Counted from the first letter of the stretch, positions 32,849-43,435 are shown. The stretch: 55,114 nt of DNA from CAZFDT01 sp964518335 (GCA_964518335.1 CAZFDT010000035.1:1-55114), one strand, 5' to 3'. Notes: generated by a model not told the origin, from the letters alone. Translations and numbers: made by a program.

Positions 32849-33322
32849 ATGCGTACCCCTTCGGCCGCTCCCTCCGAACGCGACCTGCTCGCCCGTGCGA
32901 TCAAGGTCGTCAACGACGCCACCGTGGGCGTCATGTGCACCGTCGATCGTGACGGCCGGCCCCAGGGGCGGTGGATGACCACCGTCGCCCAGAACGGCAT
33001 CCGCACGATCATCACCCTCACCGCCATGACCACGCGCAAGGTCGCCGAACTCGAAGCCGACCCGCACGTGTGCTGGGTGTTCTCCGCCGAGGAGTTCGAC
33101 GACGTGGTGACGCTGCACGGGACCGCCAAGGTCCACCGCAACGCGCTGGCGGGCATGCAGGCGTGGGACCGCCTGGCCCGTGCGGCGCAGACCTACGCCT
33201 TCGGCTCCATCCGCGGCAGCGACGACCCGCAGATCGTCGCCATCGACACCACCATCGAGCGCGTCGAGATCATCAGCCCCAAGCTGGAGATTTATGCGCC
33301 GCGCGATCTGGGTCGGCCGTAA
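32849..33322 (+). CDS. Pyridoxamine-phosphate-oxidase-like flavin-binding protein
   Basis: 157 residues, split-barrel PNPOx fold of the general-stress-protein-26 type: VGVMCTVDRDGRPQGRWM, TLTAMTTRKVAELEADPHVCW, and a C-terminal strand pair IERVEIISPKLEIYA. Such proteins bind FMN, F420 or haem; no pathway is implied by the neighbours. GAGGACC precedes the ATG. Its stop codon abuts the stop of the next, convergent gene with no base between. Confidence 0.82.
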   Translation: MRTPSAAPSERDLLARAIKVVNDATVGVMCTVDRDGRPQGRWMTTVAQNGIRTIITLTAMTTRKVAELEADPHVCWVFSAEEFDDVVTLHGTAKVHRNALAGMQAWDRLARAAQTYAFGSIRGSDDPQIVAIDTTIERVEIISPKLEIYAPRDLGRP

Positions 33323-34207
33323 TCACCCGCCCGAGGCGACGTGACTCACGAAGCGGCGCAGGTTGCTCAGCCCGACGCTCATGCCCAGCAGCGGGTCTTC
33401 CATGCCCTCGAACTCGATGGAGAGCACGCCGTCGTACCCGGCGCTGCGCATGACGCGCAGGCAGGCGACGATGGGCACGTCGCCGTGGCCGATGATCGCG
33501 CCGCGCCAGTGGTTGCCGCCGCGGCTGACGTTCCAGCCCTGGCCCGGTGCGATCGCCGCGCCGGGCTTGAGGTGGAAGTCCTTGGCGTGGACGTGGAAGG
33601 CGTAGGGCATGAGCCGGCCCACGGCCACGGCCGGATTCTCATCGACGCAGATGAAGTTGCCCATGTCGATCAGCACGCCAAAGTTGCGGTGGTTCACGCC
33701 GCACACCAGCTTCTCGACGCGGTCGCTGTCCTGGCAGAAGTAGCCGTGATTCTCGACCATCGTGCGCACGCCCAGGTCGGCGGCGAACTCGGCGACGGCG
33801 CGGCAGCCCTGGATCAACGTCGGAAGCGCGGCGTCGAAGCTGCGCGCGCCGCGGTGATCGTCGGGAAAGCCGCGCGTTGCATCGTGACGCATGCCCGGCG
33901 CGCCCAGGATCGACGCGACGCGCACCTCCGACTTGAGCCGCTCGACCTCGGCCTTCCAGTCGCCGCCCGACCCGCGGAGAAAATCGGCGCCGATCGTGTA
34001 GTTGACAATCGGCAGGCCCACCCGGTCCGACTCGTCCTTGAGCCGACGCGCGGTGTCCTCCAGGCTCGTTCCCTCGGGTTTGGCGATGGTGCTGAACTCG
34101 ATCGCGTCGAACCCGATCTCCTTGGCCTTGGCGATCACCTCATGCTGCGCCATCGCACCGCCGCTGACCAGCCGGACAAAACTGTACGAACTCACACCGA
34201 TAATCAT
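33323..34207 (-). CDS. Xylose-isomerase-like TIM-barrel sugar isomerase/epimerase
   Basis: 294 residues. IGVSSYSFVRL opens the barrel; FDAIEFSTI, VENHGYF (metal-binding Glu), VLIDMGNF (Asp), AFHVHAKDF (His) and SIEFEGMED (final Glu) are the metal ligands of the AP_endonuc_2 family. It probably isomerises or epimerises a sugar or polyol; the substrate is not inferable. Planctomycetes carry many paralogues. It is followed upstream, after 82 nt, by the MoxR gene. Confidence 0.88.
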   Translation of the reverse strand: MIIGVSSYSFVRLVSGGAMAQHEVIAKAKEIGFDAIEFSTIAKPEGTSLEDTARRLKDESDRVGLPIVNYTIGADFLRGSGGDWKAEVERLKSEVRVASILGAPGMRHDATRGFPDDHRGARSFDAALPTLIQGCRAVAEFAADLGVRTMVENHGYFCQDSDRVEKLVCGVNHRNFGVLIDMGNFICVDENPAVAVGRLMPYAFHVHAKDFHLKPGAAIAPGQGWNVSRGGNHWRGAIIGHGDVPIVACLRVMRSAGYDGVLSIEFEGMEDPLLGMSVGLSNLRRFVSHVASGG

Positions 34208-34289
34208 GATGGATACCAGGCTTTCTTTGTTTCCCCGCCGCGTCGGAAACGTGCATGATAATCAAAAACCTGTCGGCAGACGCCGACGA

Positions 34290-35318
<1,029 letters not shown>

Positions 35319-35340
35319 GGGGGTCTCCGGTGTGAGTCGT

Positions 35341-38300
35341 TCAGTTCTCGTGATCGAGCTTTTCCTGCGTGCGGCGCTTGGTGGCCAGCAGACGGCTGGT
35401 GGTCGGGCCTTCCTGTCGCGGCGGCGGCGTGGCGGCGGCGGCGACCGTCTGGCGCTCGGTCGGCGTGGCGGTGGCGGCGCCGACGGCGGCCGCGAAGTCG
35501 TCGGACGCGACGGCGTCGGGGGCGGCCTCGAACTTGCGCGTGCGCGCCGTCGTCGGCACGCGGGCCGCCGGCAACTCCTCGCTGTCGGTGGTCTTGCGCC
35601 GCGCGGCGCCTTGGCGCAACGTCTGGAGCGTTGCAGTGGCCTCCTCACTGCGGTCGCGGCGGGACGTCAGCGCGCCGAACACGCCCCCGGCCCACTGCGC
35701 GATCGCCCCGGGCAGGGGCTCCCACGCGATCCGCCGACAGGCCACGTCCAGCAGGAACATCACCAGCAGGGTCCACAGCAGCGGCCGCCACAGCGGACGG
35801 ATCGACCGCGACTCGAACGGCACATCGCGCACGTAGAGCGCCGCGTCGGCGGAATTCCGGGGGTCGAGCACGCGCCCGCCGGTGATCCGGGCCACCTCCT
35901 CGAGCAGCGCCCGGTTGGAGCGGAAGCGCCGCAGCTCCGCGCCGGGCGACTTGCTCGTGCCGCCGAACACCGCACTGCGTCCGCCCCCGCCGGGCGTCGG
36001 GTCGTTGACGAACAGGCTGACGATGTAGCTGCCCGCGGCGTCGGCGGGCGCGATCGCCTCGTAGAGGCCCGGCCCGGTCTGCGTCAGTGTGAGCGGCTGC
36101 GTCGTGCCGTCAGGCTTGAGCAGGCTGCCCCGCACGTCGAGAAATCCCTTGTGACCTTCGTGCCCCGCCACGTCCAGGCGCACGCGAAGCTGCTCGCCCT
36201 GCACGGCGGTGACCAGGTCGTAGTCGGTGCTGCTCGACGGCCGGGCGATCGCGCGGACGGTGCGCGCCCAGAAGTCACCGTACCCGCCCCAGCGCAGCCA
36301 GTCGCTGGCCCAGCGGTTGGTCGCGTCGCTGGTGAACGCTGCACTGCGCCCCAGTCCGACCTGCCAGTGGGCGAACACCGGCTCGCCCTCGGGTCCGACG
36401 ATCGGCTGGAACACGCCGAGCTTGCGCTTCTCGCCGGTGAGCACCAGGCCCGCCAGCTTGGGCACGCCGGCGATCGAGGTCATCACGGGCGAGCCGGTCT
36501 GCACGAGCTGGGGGTCGAAGGGCACTTCGCGGATGAGGTTCTTGCGGACGGTGCGGGCCTCCTTGATGAAGATCTGCGGCAGAATCTTGGGGTCGGCGAT
36601 GGGGTAGAACTGGCCGCCGGCCATCTGGGCCAGCCGGTAGAGAAGCTGGTTGTTCATCCCGTCGCCGATGCCGACGGTCGAGAGCGAGATGCCCGACTGG
36701 ACCATGCGTCGCGCCAGGCCGATCGAGTCGCCCTCCTGCGAGTGGCCGTCGGTGAGCAGGATGATGTGCTTAACGGCGGCCTCCTCGGGCTTGAGCGGGG
36801 CCAGCGCGTTGTAGGCTTCTTCGAGTCCGGCATAGATGTCGGTTCCACCCGACGGCTGAATCTTGCGAATCTGCTTGGCGATCTCCGTCGGGTGCGAGTT
36901 GGGCGTCAGCGGGACGACCTGCTTGGCGCTGTGATCGAACGCGACGACGCCGATGAGGTCGTCGGGGAACAGCGTCGAAAGGGCATAGATCGCCGCCTCA
37001 TTAGCCACGTGCTGCTGGCTCAGGTTGGTCCCGGCGACGGGCATGCTCATGGACCCGGAACGGTCGATCACGATGACCAGGGCGCCGGAGGGGAGGATGG
37101 TCTGGCTGGGGATTTCGCACTCGACGGGGAGGATGTCGTCGATGGGCGAGTTGGTCCAACCGCCGGCGCCGAAGCTGTCGGGTCCGCCGATCATGGCAAA
37201 GCCGCCGCCCAGGTCGTGGACGTATCGGGCGAGCATGCGCATCTGGGCGGGGGTGAGGGCCTCGGCGGGCACGTTCTGAAAGAGCACGGCGTCGTATCGC
37301 TGCAGTTGACTCAGCGCGCCTGGAAAGGTGTTGGCCGGCTGCACGTCCACGTCCAGGTCATGTGTGGCCAGCGCTTCGGGCAGAATGCGCCCGCTGTTGC
37401 CGCCCACGCCGTCGAGCACGAGGATGCGGCCGCGCCCGTGCACCAGTGTGAACGTCTGCGCCCGGTTGTTGGCGGGCACGGCGTCGGCGGCACCGTCGGC
37501 GGGCTCGAACAGCGCCTCGAATCGATTGGCCCCCGACATCGTCATCGGCAGGTCGATCGTGCGCACCAGCACGAACCGGCCCACCTCCGCGGCGTCATCG
37601 TCGGCGTCCGCGGCGTCATGCTCCTCCAGCGTCCAGTCGGTGGCATACACCGCCGCGCCGTTGCCGGGCGAACCCGGCGACAGATCGATGGCATGCTCGT
37701 CGTGACGGAGATAGAGCGTGCCATCGGCGGGGCGGGCGGCACGGAGCACGACGCGCACCGCCGCCGTCTGCCCCTCGCGCGACTCGGTGGGGGCGTACAC
37801 GCCTTCGACCATCACCTCGCCCTCGAGCCGGTAGTCGATCGGCAGCACGTCGATGCGCACGCCGGCGGCACGGGCCTCGTGCGCCACCGCCAGCACGCCC
37901 TGCACGTCGGCATCGCTCGTCTCGTTGCCGTCGCTGGACCACACCAGCCGCTTGCCGCTGTCGGGCGGGAACATCGCCATCGCCAGCCGCAGCGCCGCGG
38001 CGCTGTCGGTCCCCTCGACCGGATCGCTGGTGATCGCCGGGTCGAAGTCGGGCACGGTCGAGGGCAACTGTCCGACGGTGGGCCGGCCGTCGTAGGTCAC
38101 GACGCCGAAGCGGTCGTCGGGCTTCTTGCCCGCCGTGGCGCCGCGCAGGTAGTCGCGCAGCCACGACAGGATCGACCCGTCGGTCGCCGATGGGTCCGCG
38201 GCAGGGGGGCGGGCAAAACGTCGCACCGACTCGGACTGGTCCACCACGGCCATCACCGTCACGTCCGAGTGGCGCTGCACCGACTGCAGCCCCGCGAGGA

Positions 38301-38460
38301 TGAGCACCAGCAGCAGCAGGACGAGCAGCCGCAGCGCGATGGCGGTGTAACGGCGCAGCGGCTCCAGCGCCGCGAGGCTGCGCAGGCCCAGCCACAGCAT
38401 CGGCACGGCCAACAGCAGCAGCCAGAGAGCCACCGGGTTGTCGAAGCGGAGGGAGTTCAC
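35341..38460 (-). CDS. Large membrane protein with VWA and glutamine-amidotransferase-like domains
   Basis: 1039 residues. Two N-terminal helices (about 8-30 and 40-62), beta-sandwich regions, and a class I glutamine-amidotransferase-like fold around GRILVLDGVGGNSG..FAMIGGPDSFGAGG. Then comes a von Willebrand A domain with the MIDAS motif VIDRSGSMS near residue 463 and GGTDIYAGLEEA, LLTDGHSQEGD. A further helix near residue 910 precedes a low-complexity C terminus. The amidotransferase-like fold lacks an obvious catalytic Cys. It is the probable MoxR partner, facing the periplasm with its VWA domain. Confidence 0.88.
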   Translation of the reverse strand: MNSLRFDNPVALWLLLLAVPMLWLGLRSLAALEPLRRYTAIALRLLVLLLLVLILAGLQSVQRHSDVTVMAVVDQSESVRRFARPPAADPSATDGSILSWLRDYLRGATAGKKPDDRFGVVTYDGRPTVGQLPSTVPDFDPAITSDPVEGTDSAAALRLAMAMFPPDSGKRLVWSSDGNETSDADVQGVLAVAHEARAAGVRIDVLPIDYRLEGEVMVEGVYAPTESREGQTAAVRVVLRAARPADGTLYLRHDEHAIDLSPGSPGNGAAVYATDWTLEEHDAADADDDAAEVGRFVLVRTIDLPMTMSGANRFEALFEPADGAADAVPANNRAQTFTLVHGRGRILVLDGVGGNSGRILPEALATHDLDVDVQPANTFPGALSQLQRYDAVLFQNVPAEALTPAQMRMLARYVHDLGGGFAMIGGPDSFGAGGWTNSPIDDILPVECEIPSQTILPSGALVIVIDRSGSMSMPVAGTNLSQQHVANEAAIYALSTLFPDDLIGVVAFDHSAKQVVPLTPNSHPTEIAKQIRKIQPSGGTDIYAGLEEAYNALAPLKPEEAAVKHIILLTDGHSQEGDSIGLARRMVQSGISLSTVGIGDGMNNQLLYRLAQMAGGQFYPIADPKILPQIFIKEARTVRKNLIREVPFDPQLVQTGSPVMTSIAGVPKLAGLVLTGEKRKLGVFQPIVGPEGEPVFAHWQVGLGRSAAFTSDATNRWASDWLRWGGYGDFWARTVRAIARPSSSTDYDLVTAVQGEQLRVRLDVAGHEGHKGFLDVRGSLLKPDGTTQPLTLTQTGPGLYEAIAPADAAGSYIVSLFVNDPTPGGGGRSAVFGGTSKSPGAELRRFRSNRALLEEVARITGGRVLDPRNSADAALYVRDVPFESRSIRPLWRPLLWTLLVMFLLDVACRRIAWEPLPGAIAQWAGGVFGALTSRRDRSEEATATLQTLRQGAARRKTTDSEELPAARVPTTARTRKFEAAPDAVASDDFAAAVGAATATPTERQTVAAAATPPPRQEGPTTSRLLATKRRTQEKLDHEN

Positions 38461-38461
38461 A

Positions 38462-38558
38462 GGATTCGGGGATCGCGGATCGGGGAACAGGGATCAGGGA
38501 TCGGGGATCAGGAGTCAGTTCGCAACGCCCCGATCCCCGATCCCTGAACCCTGAACCC
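38462..38558. repeat. Inverted array of heptanucleotide repeats (locus B)
   Basis: Eight consecutive 7-nt units with consensus GGGATCR fill 38462-38517. Four units of the complementary type (CGATCCC twice, TGAACCC twice) fill 38531-38558. The RNA could fold into a hairpin of about 28 bp in the 100-nt gap between the DUF4175-like and VWA genes. Same design as 1687-1759, with different unit sequence. Confidence 0.85.
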
Positions 38559-38560
38559 CG

Positions 38561-40330
38561 CTAGCGCGGTGCGGCGGGGGCGCGTTTGACCTCCTCCACG
38601 CTCTGCGGCAGCTGCTGGAAATACTTCTTGACCGGCTCGTGATAGCGGGCCGGGACACGATCGTCGGCGATGGCCCGCTCGGCGCCGTCGCGCGCCTGCG
38701 TGACGGCGGTGTTGAACTCCACCGTCGCCTCGCCCGCCGCCGCCTCGCCCTGCTGCATCCACGAAGCGATGATGCGGCCTTCGTTGTGGCTGATGTTGCC
38801 GTAGGCATCGACCTGCTGCGGCTGATACGTGCGCTCGGCGCCGAAGGGGTTGCCACCGTCGGCCGTTCCCGCCTTCTGGCCGCCCACGCCGCCCTGTTGC
38901 TGCTGTTGACCCTGCTGCAGGCTCTGCATCGCCTGCTGCGCCGCCTGCTGGCCCTGTCGCAACTGCTGCAGTTGCTGCTGCATCCGCGCCATGTCGCTCA
39001 TCTGCTGCTGCGCCTGCCACGCGCTGGACTGCATGCCGTTCTGGCCCTGCTGACCCTGACCCTGCTGGCCCTGGCCCTGCTTCATCGCGTTGGCCATCTG
39101 CTGCAGCGACTGGCCCAGGCCGTTGCACTGGCCCTGGCATTGGCCCTGCGACTGCGACTGCTGGTGCTGCTGCTGCGCCTGCTGGGCCATCTGCTGCGCC
39201 TGCTGCTGGCTCATGCCCTGACGCTGGAGCATCTGCTGCAGGTGCTCGGCGTCGAAGCCCTGACGGTGCGCCTCGTCGATCTGTTCCTGCGACAGGCCGG
39301 CGTCGCCAAGCTGCTGGCGCAGGCTCTCTTCGGTCCGCTCGCGCTGCTCTTGCGCCTGACGGGCGGCTTCGTCGAGCTGATCGGCAAGATTCTCGAGCTG
39401 CTGCCGCGCCGACTCCTGCTGCTGGGGCGTCATGTCGCCGAACGACTCGGCCATCGCCTGCAGCGCGGCCTTGGCACCCTCGAAATCGCCGCGACGCAGC
39501 GCGTCGGCGAACCGATCGGCGGGGCCCGACTGCTGCGGGTCCAGCCGCGACAGGGCGTTCTGCAACGCCTCGAACTCGCGCGACTTCTGCTGCTCGGCCT
39601 GGGCCAGCTTCTCCTCCACCGCCGACAGCTTCGCCGCCGCCTTCTGCCGGTACTCCGGGTTCTTCAATTCACGCTGCGTCAGGCTCGCGGCTTCCTTCAT
39701 CACGCTCAGCGGATCGATCTCGTCGAGTGTGCCATCCTCCTGCTGAATCTGCTGGATCGCGGCGGCGGCCTGGATGATCTCGTCGTGGGCATGGGCCGCC
39801 TTCTGCTCCTCGATCTGCCGCGCCAGCCGCGCGTCGTTGAGGCCCAGCAGGTCCATGGGTTTGACGAACACCGCCAGCAGGGCGAGCACCGCGGCCGCCG
39901 GAGGAAGCCAGCCCCACACGCGCGTCAGCCGCACGGGGAACCCGTCGCGCACGCGCGCCGACGCCGCGGCGGTCTGGGCGTCGCGCATCACCTGCGGCGC
40001 CAGCGGGTCGTCGGCCAGCGCGGTGGCGTAGAGGGCGGTGCTGAGGCTGTCCTTCAGATGCAGGCGATCGTCCACCATCACGGCCACGTGCGACTGTTCC
40101 GGCCGCCGCGCCGCAGCGAGCACGATCGGCGCTATCAGCGCGACGCCGCCGATGACTGCGAACACCGGCCAGGGCATCGGGATCGCCAGCAGCCTGCCCG
40201 CCATCAGCGCGACCGTCGCCGCCGCCACGCCCGTCAAGAGTGACCAGCCCATCGCCGTCAACCACGTCTGCGCCACAAGCCGACGGCGGGCGATGGCAAT
40301 CGCACGATGAATCGCATGGAGGTCGTTCAT
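38561..40330 (-). CDS. DUF4175-like Q-rich membrane protein
   Basis: 589 residues. Three N-terminal helices (about 28-50, 55-75, 140-160), then a long charged and Gln-rich coiled-coil region (about 170-520). The C-terminal VPARYHEPVKKYFQQLP motif is shared with DUF4175/DUF4159-neighbour proteins. Runs such as QGQGQQGQGQQGQNG are low-complexity. Two Cys sit in GQCQGQCNG, odd in a Q/G tract. It heads the operon with the VWA and MoxR genes, so it is probably a structural part of an envelope complex. GGGAG precedes the ATG. Domain naming is tentative. Confidence 0.75.
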   Translation of the reverse strand: MNDLHAIHRAIAIARRRLVAQTWLTAMGWSLLTGVAAATVALMAGRLLAIPMPWPVFAVIGGVALIAPIVLAAARRPEQSHVAVMVDDRLHLKDSLSTALYATALADDPLAPQVMRDAQTAAASARVRDGFPVRLTRVWGWLPPAAAVLALLAVFVKPMDLLGLNDARLARQIEEQKAAHAHDEIIQAAAAIQQIQQEDGTLDEIDPLSVMKEAASLTQRELKNPEYRQKAAAKLSAVEEKLAQAEQQKSREFEALQNALSRLDPQQSGPADRFADALRRGDFEGAKAALQAMAESFGDMTPQQQESARQQLENLADQLDEAARQAQEQRERTEESLRQQLGDAGLSQEQIDEAHRQGFDAEHLQQMLQRQGMSQQQAQQMAQQAQQQHQQSQSQGQCQGQCNGLGQSLQQMANAMKQGQGQQGQGQQGQNGMQSSAWQAQQQMSDMARMQQQLQQLRQGQQAAQQAMQSLQQGQQQQQGGVGGQKAGTADGGNPFGAERTYQPQQVDAYGNISHNEGRIIASWMQQGEAAAGEATVEFNTAVTQARDGAERAIADDRVPARYHEPVKKYFQQLPQSVEEVKRAPAAPR

Positions 40331-40444
40331 GGTCGGGCTCTCCCGGTCAGGACGCGGTTGCTTGATGATAGGTTCGCCGGGGCGGGCTGAACAGCGCGAA
40401 ATCGCGCTCTGGACAAAACATCCACGGGGAAGGCGACGATGCGG

Positions 40445-40450
40445 TAAACT
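40445..40450 (+). promoter_or_regulatory. -10 element upstream of the 188-residue membrane protein gene
   Basis: TAAACT preceded by GG, identical to the adk -10, 51 nt before the start codon. No -35 was found. Confidence 0.35.
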
Positions 40451-40501
40451 GAGACGTGTGATCGGCCCGACCGGCCGGCTTGGGCGAGAAGGAATCGACG
40501 C

Positions 40502-41068
40502 ATGGCGGAAACGGGCGGATTGTCGGACGTGCTACGGCAGATGGCCGAGGGGCCTTCGCAACCGAAGTCTGCGCCAGAGGACAGGCGAGCAGCGCAGCCC
40601 CCGCAGCCGGTGCCGGATGATCCCGATGATGCGGTGATCGACGATGACGAGGTGCTGGTGGCCGAGGTGGACGAGCCGGACGCCGAGGTGGCCGCTGCCC
40701 CGGTGGCGCCGCGCGGGTCGTCGTCGCAGTCTGCTGCCCCCCCGGTCGCACCGACGGCGGCGCGGCGTCGCGCCCCGGCGCCGCCGCCGACCAGTCACAC
40801 GCTCAAGGAAGTCGGCGCGTGCCTGTTCACCACGTTCAGCGTGTTGATGTTGCTGTGGGCTGTGTGGGGGTCGCTGTTGTTGTTTACCGAGATCGACGTG
40901 CCGCGGCGCGATCAGCCGGATGCCCAGACGATGGCGAAGGTGTCGCAGGTGTTCTACCTGCTGGCGCTGGTGGGGCTGTCGTATGCGGGGTTCCTGTTTC
41001 ACCAGGTGAGCCAGGCGAAGAAGAAAGAGAAGCAGGCGGCAGCGCGGCGATTGCCGAAGCGCTCGTGA
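40502..41068 (+). CDS. Two-helix membrane protein with disordered N terminus
   Basis: 188 residues, not recognised. Residues 1-95 are Pro/Ala/Asp-rich and probably disordered. Two helices follow (LFTTFSVLMLLWAVWGSLLLF, about 107-128, and VFYLLALVGLSYAGFLFH, about 150-167), and a basic tail KKKEKQAAARRLPKRS ends it. GAAGGAA precedes the ATG. It is divergent from the DUF4175-like gene and 168 nt upstream of a sigma factor. Confidence 0.75.
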   Translation: MAETGGLSDVLRQMAEGPSQPKSAPEDRRAAQPPQPVPDDPDDAVIDDDEVLVAEVDEPDAEVAAAPVAPRGSSSQSAAPPVAPTAARRRAPAPPPTSHTLKEVGACLFTTFSVLMLLWAVWGSLLLFTEIDVPRRDQPDAQTMAKVSQVFYLLALVGLSYAGFLFHQVSQAKKKEKQAAARRLPKRS

Positions 41069-41143
41069 CGGCGCGCGACGATGGCGGTGATTAGCGGACC
41101 TGAACCGAGTTCTCCACGAATTTTGCACGGGGCAGAAATGCCC

Positions 41144-41173
41144 TTGGGAACTTGGGGCGTTTCGTGCTAAAGT
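41144..41173 (+). promoter_or_regulatory. Promoter of the FliA-like sigma factor gene
   Basis: TTGGGA (41144-41149), an 18-nt spacer and TAAAGT (41168-41173), 63 nt before the ATG. The -35 is the same hexamer as at adk. Confidence 0.4.
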
Positions 41174-41236
41174 CCGCCGCGGGTTTTGGCCGACACAGGG
41201 ACGTTCGGCCGACCCTTTCAAGTTGGGAGCAGGACC

Positions 41237-42115
41237 ATGATGGAACGGACTCCTCGTGCTGACCAAGAAGGTCGGTTGTGGCGGGCCTATCGTCGGGCGA
41301 CGGCGCAGTCGCGGGCGGTGCAACTGGTGGCCGGTGAGCCGGTGGACGACGCCGCCGTCGAGCGATCGCGTCGTGCCGAGCTGCGTCTGGTGCGCTGCCG
41401 TAATCTTCTTGCCGAGCACTATCTGCCGCTGGTTCACCGCGAGGCGAATCGTCTGGCCGATCGCGTGCCCTCGACGGTGCAGGTGGACGACCTGGTCAGC
41501 GAGGGGCTGTTCGGGCTGATGAAGGCGATCGGCGACTACAAGCCGGAGACGGCCGGGGGCACGCGCTTCACCACCTACGCGCCCTATCGCATCAACAGCG
41601 CGATGCGCGACTACCTGCGGTCGATCGACCCCACGCCGCGATTGATGCGGCAGCGCGCCCGCAAGGTCGCCGACGCCCGCGTCCGCTTCTACCAGGAGCA
41701 CGGCCGCATCCCCAGCGATGAGGAACTGGGCCACGGCCTCAACCTCAAGGGCGAGGCGCTCAAACGCTGGCTGCGCGACGCCCGCCTGCCCGGCATGAGC
41801 AGCCTCCAGGCCCCCCGCGCCGGCCGAGGCGACGGGCGGCCCGACGACCACGCTGCACTTGTCCCCGACCATGCCGCGCCCAATCCGGCCAAGCAGGCCC
41901 TGCGCGGCGCCGTCAAGGACTGGCTGCTGCGACGACTCGACCGCGCCGAGCGTCTGACCGTCATTCTCTACTACACCGAGGGCCTGACCATGCGCGAGAT
42001 CGGCGCCGTGCTCGACCTCTCCGAGTCGCGCGTCAGCCAGATGATGACCTCCATCCGTGCCCGGGTGAAGGCCATGGCCGGCGGCGACCAGGACGACCTG
42101 GCCATCTCGGCGTGA
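41237..42115 (+). CDS. Sigma-70-family group 3 (FliA/WhiG-like) sigma factor
   Basis: 292 residues. Region 2: LPLVHREANRLADRVPSTVQ, VDDLVSEGLFGLMKAI, then RFTTYAPYRINSAMRDYLRSID. Region 3: ARVRFYQEHGRIPSDEELG. Region 4: LTVILYYTEGLTMREIGAV with LSESRVSQMMTSI. The set and spacing fit FliA/WhiG-type alternative sigma factors and not the housekeeping RpoD. The N-terminal 60 residues are an extension. No flagellar genes are nearby, so its regulon is unknown. GGGAGCAGGACC is the ribosome binding site. Confidence 0.88.
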   Translation: MMERTPRADQEGRLWRAYRRATAQSRAVQLVAGEPVDDAAVERSRRAELRLVRCRNLLAEHYLPLVHREANRLADRVPSTVQVDDLVSEGLFGLMKAIGDYKPETAGGTRFTTYAPYRINSAMRDYLRSIDPTPRLMRQRARKVADARVRFYQEHGRIPSDEELGHGLNLKGEALKRWLRDARLPGMSSLQAPRAGRGDGRPDDHAALVPDHAAPNPAKQALRGAVKDWLLRRLDRAERLTVILYYTEGLTMREIGAVLDLSESRVSQMMTSIRARVKAMAGGDQDDLAISA

Positions 42116-42150
42116 CGCAGATCACAGGTTTCGGTCCGTGGATCTGACGC

Positions 42151-43224
42151 TCACGCGATGGTCACGCTGTCGTCGAGGTACACGTCCTGGATGGCGTTGA
42201 GCAGGGCCACGCCTTCGGGCATCGGGCGCTGGAACGCCTTGCGGCCGCTGATGAGGCCCATGCCGCCGGCACGCTTGTTGATCACCGCCGTGCGCACCGC
42301 CTCGGCCAGGTCGCCGGCGCCCTTGCTCTCGCCGCCGCTGTTGATCAGCGGGCTGCGACCCATGTAGCAGTTGGCCAGTTGATACCGGCACAGCTCGATC
42401 GGGTGGTTGTCGGGCGTCAGGTCGCTGTACACCTTCTTGTGCGTCTTGCCGAACTTGAGCGCGTTGTACCCGTCGTTGGTCGTCGCCAGCTTCTGCTTGA
42501 TGATGTCGGCCTCGATGGTCACGCCCAGGTGATTGGCCTGCCCCGTCAGATCAGCAGCCGTGTGGTAGTCATTTCCGGGGGTCTTGAACGCGCTGTTGCG
42601 CAGGTAGCACCAGAGCACCGTCACCATGCCCAGGTCGTGGGCCTTCTTGAACGCCTGGCTGACCTCGACGATCTGCCGCGCCGACTCGTCGCTGCCGAAG
42701 TAGATCGTCGCGCCCACTGCAGCGGCGCCCATGTTGAACGCCTGCTCGACCTGCATGAACATGATCTGGTCGAACTTGTTGGGGTAGGTGAGGAACTCGT
42801 TGTGGTTGAGCTTGACCAGGAACGGGATTTTGTGCGCGTACTTGCGGCAGACGCTGCCCAGCACGCCCAGCGTCGAGGCCACCGCGTTGCACCCGCCCTC
42901 GATGGCGAGCCTAACGATGTTCTCCGGGTCGAAGTAGATCGGGTTGGGTGCAAAGCTCGCCCCCGCCGAGTGCTCGATGCCCTGATCGACGGGCAGGATG
43001 CTCACATACCCCGTGCCCGCCAGGCGCCCGGTGTCCAGCAGCCACTGGAAGTTGCGCAGGACCTGCGGGCTGCGGTCGCTGGCGGCGACGACGCGATCGA
43101 CGAAGTCCGCACCGGGCAAGTGCAGCGTGTCCTTGCCAAAGCCCCGGGCCTTGTAGTTGAGCAGGGCGTCGGCGTCCGTTCCGAGAAGTTCAGCGATCTT
43201 GCTTGCAGCAACGGCGGTGGCCAT
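42151..43224 (-). CDS. fbaB: Class I fructose-bisphosphate aldolase (FbaB/DhnA type)
   Basis: 357 residues. ILPVDQGIEHSAGASFAPNP is the DhnA-type start of the barrel; INSGGESKGAGDLAEAV and INKRAGGMGLISGRKAFQRP carry phosphate-binding residues and active-site lysines near the C terminus. It cleaves fructose-1,6-bisphosphate to two trioses in glycolysis. GAGGAG precedes the ATG. An extended -10 promoter (43291-43319) is visible upstream, with a 6-bp hairpin (43267-43282) in the leader. Confidence 0.94.
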   Translation of the reverse strand: MATAVAASKIAELLGTDADALLNYKARGFGKDTLHLPGADFVDRVVAASDRSPQVLRNFQWLLDTGRLAGTGYVSILPVDQGIEHSAGASFAPNPIYFDPENIVRLAIEGGCNAVASTLGVLGSVCRKYAHKIPFLVKLNHNEFLTYPNKFDQIMFMQVEQAFNMGAAAVGATIYFGSDESARQIVEVSQAFKKAHDLGMVTVLWCYLRNSAFKTPGNDYHTAADLTGQANHLGVTIEADIIKQKLATTNDGYNALKFGKTHKKVYSDLTPDNHPIELCRYQLANCYMGRSPLINSGGESKGAGDLAEAVRTAVINKRAGGMGLISGRKAFQRPMPEGVALLNAIQDVYLDDSVTIA

Positions 43225-43266
43225 CAGTCAGTCTCCTCATGAGGTTGGGGGTCCGTTCCGGTTCAG

Positions 43267-43319
43267 CCGGTCAGGCGACCGGAGAACCTCATCATAGCAT
43301 ATCGAGACGTTCTTGTCCT
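43267..43319 (-). promoter_or_regulatory. Promoter and leader hairpin of the aldolase gene
   Basis: On the minus strand AGGACA (43319-43314), a 17-nt spacer and the extended -10 TGCTATGAT (43299-43291). The transcript leader holds CCGGTC-4-GACCGG (43282-43267). Confidence 0.5.
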
Positions 43320-43435
43320 GACATCGCGTCCATGTCCATGTTAGGTAAAATTACCCTCCACCTGTTGTATCGGAAGGGTCGGGCCGCGCTGGTCTTGGCC
43401 TATTCCGGCCCTTTCGCGACTTCGGAGCGATGTCC

